DNA of 5,616 bases from Acidobacteriota bacterium. GTDB taxonomy: Bacteria; Acidobacteriota; Terriglobia; UBA7540. Below, one piece after another: positions 5,318 through 5,616 of this stretch. Under the pieces are notes generated by a model. That model ran no database searches, was not told the DNA's origin, and saw only the letters and a list, made by a program, of their open reading frames with translations. The stretch is from assembly GCA_021789565.1 (NCBI GenBank), contig JAJYJL010000640.1, positions 1 to 5,616 of the forward strand, given 5' to 3'. The position numbers and the translations under genes were made by a program. Position 1 is the stretch's first letter. The number at the start of each line of letters is the position of its first letter.

Positions 5318-5608
5318 ATGGATGTAGGTGAAAAAGTCATTGAAATTATTACTCGGGAACAGCATCTCGATCCCAGTGAGGTATCGATTGACGCAACGTT
5401 TGAGGAATTGGGGATCGATTCCCTGGATGGAGTCAACATCCTGTTTGCGCTTGAAGAAGAGTTCAAGATCGATATTCCCGATACTGTGGCGCAGAACATG
5501 AAAAGCGTAAGGCAGGTTGTGGACAGTCTTACTCGGGTAATTGAAGGCAAAGACATTTCTGATCTCGCGGCGATGGCCAAGGGCAGCGGCCCGACGGCTA
5601 GAAACTAG
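5318..5608 (+). CDS. Acyl carrier protein, probably of a specialised (non-housekeeping) pathway
   Basis: The 96-residue protein carries acyl chains as thioesters on a 4'-phosphopantetheine attached to Ser35 in the motif G32-I-D-S-L36. It shows the usual layout: helix I (about 3-15), the FEELGIDSL loop, helix II LDGVNILFALEEEF (36-49), IDIPD, and a last helix near SVRQVVDSLTRVI. Compared with E. coli AcpP (GADSLDTVELVMALEEEF), the Ala before DSL is Ile, the partner-contacting Glu41 position is Asn40, and about 15 residues are added at the C-terminus (to KGSGPTARN). These differences suggest a dedicated carrier protein rather than the fatty-acid housekeeping AcpP, but that is inference. It follows the receiver protein by 50 bases and ends 8 bases before the window edge; partner enzymes such as a ketosynthase would be expected just beyond. 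The start is secured by AAGGAG 5 bases upstream. Confidence 0.93.
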   Translation: MDVGEKVIEIITREQHLDPSEVSIDATFEELGIDSLDGVNILFALEEEFKIDIPDTVAQNMKSVRQVVDSLTRVIEGKDISDLAAMAKGSGPTARN

Positions 5609-5616
5609 CTATTGTG

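Noticed and set aside
5614..5616. GTG at the very end of the window as the start of the next gene
   Set aside because: Only the three bases are visible; there is no coding sequence to judge.

Overview
This is a GC-rich bacterial window with five complete genes and one partial gene. The two-gene block on the left is on the minus strand; everything right of about 3000 is on the plus strand. Two adjacent Tat-exported carbohydrate-active enzymes (a sulfatase and a DUF4038/GH140-like hydrolase), a signal-peptide-bearing SAM methyltransferase of a type common in Acidobacteriota and Planctomycetota, and single-domain signalling proteins suggest an environmental saccharolytic bacterium. Acidobacteriota is my best guess, with moderate to low confidence because there is no phylogenetic marker here.

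Left block (1-2729, minus). A 521-residue class S1 sulfatase is transcribed first. Its stop overlaps the start of a DUF4038 apiosidase-like glycoside hydrolase by one base (TAATG), and that second gene runs off the left edge after 388 codons. Both proteins start with twin-arginine signal peptides, so they probably act together outside the cytoplasm on a sulfated or branched, possibly plant or algal, polysaccharide. A good extended -10 element at 2805-2813 lies inside the longest possible sulfatase reading frame, which supports the shorter start at 2729.

Middle (2730-4600). A 284-base divergent spacer leads to a plus-strand gene for a class I SAM-dependent methyltransferase with an N-terminal signal sequence or anchor. 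It is followed by a perfect 8-bp hairpin, a gap of about 290 bases, and a NodB-type polysaccharide deacetylase (CE4) with one N-terminal membrane segment. The deacetylase probably acts on cell-wall or extracellular N-acetylated glycans.

Right block (4601-5616). An AT-rich spacer carries an organised cluster of direct and inverted repeats (4678-4725) that looks like a regulator binding region. It precedes a stand-alone receiver-domain response regulator that starts with GTG directly after an in-frame TGA. After 50 bases comes a specialised acyl carrier protein with a strong Shine-Dalgarno sequence. The receiver-carrier pair looks like the front of an operon, possibly for lipid or secondary-metabolite synthesis, that continues beyond the right edge. 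No RNA gene, CRISPR array, insertion sequence or integrase was seen.
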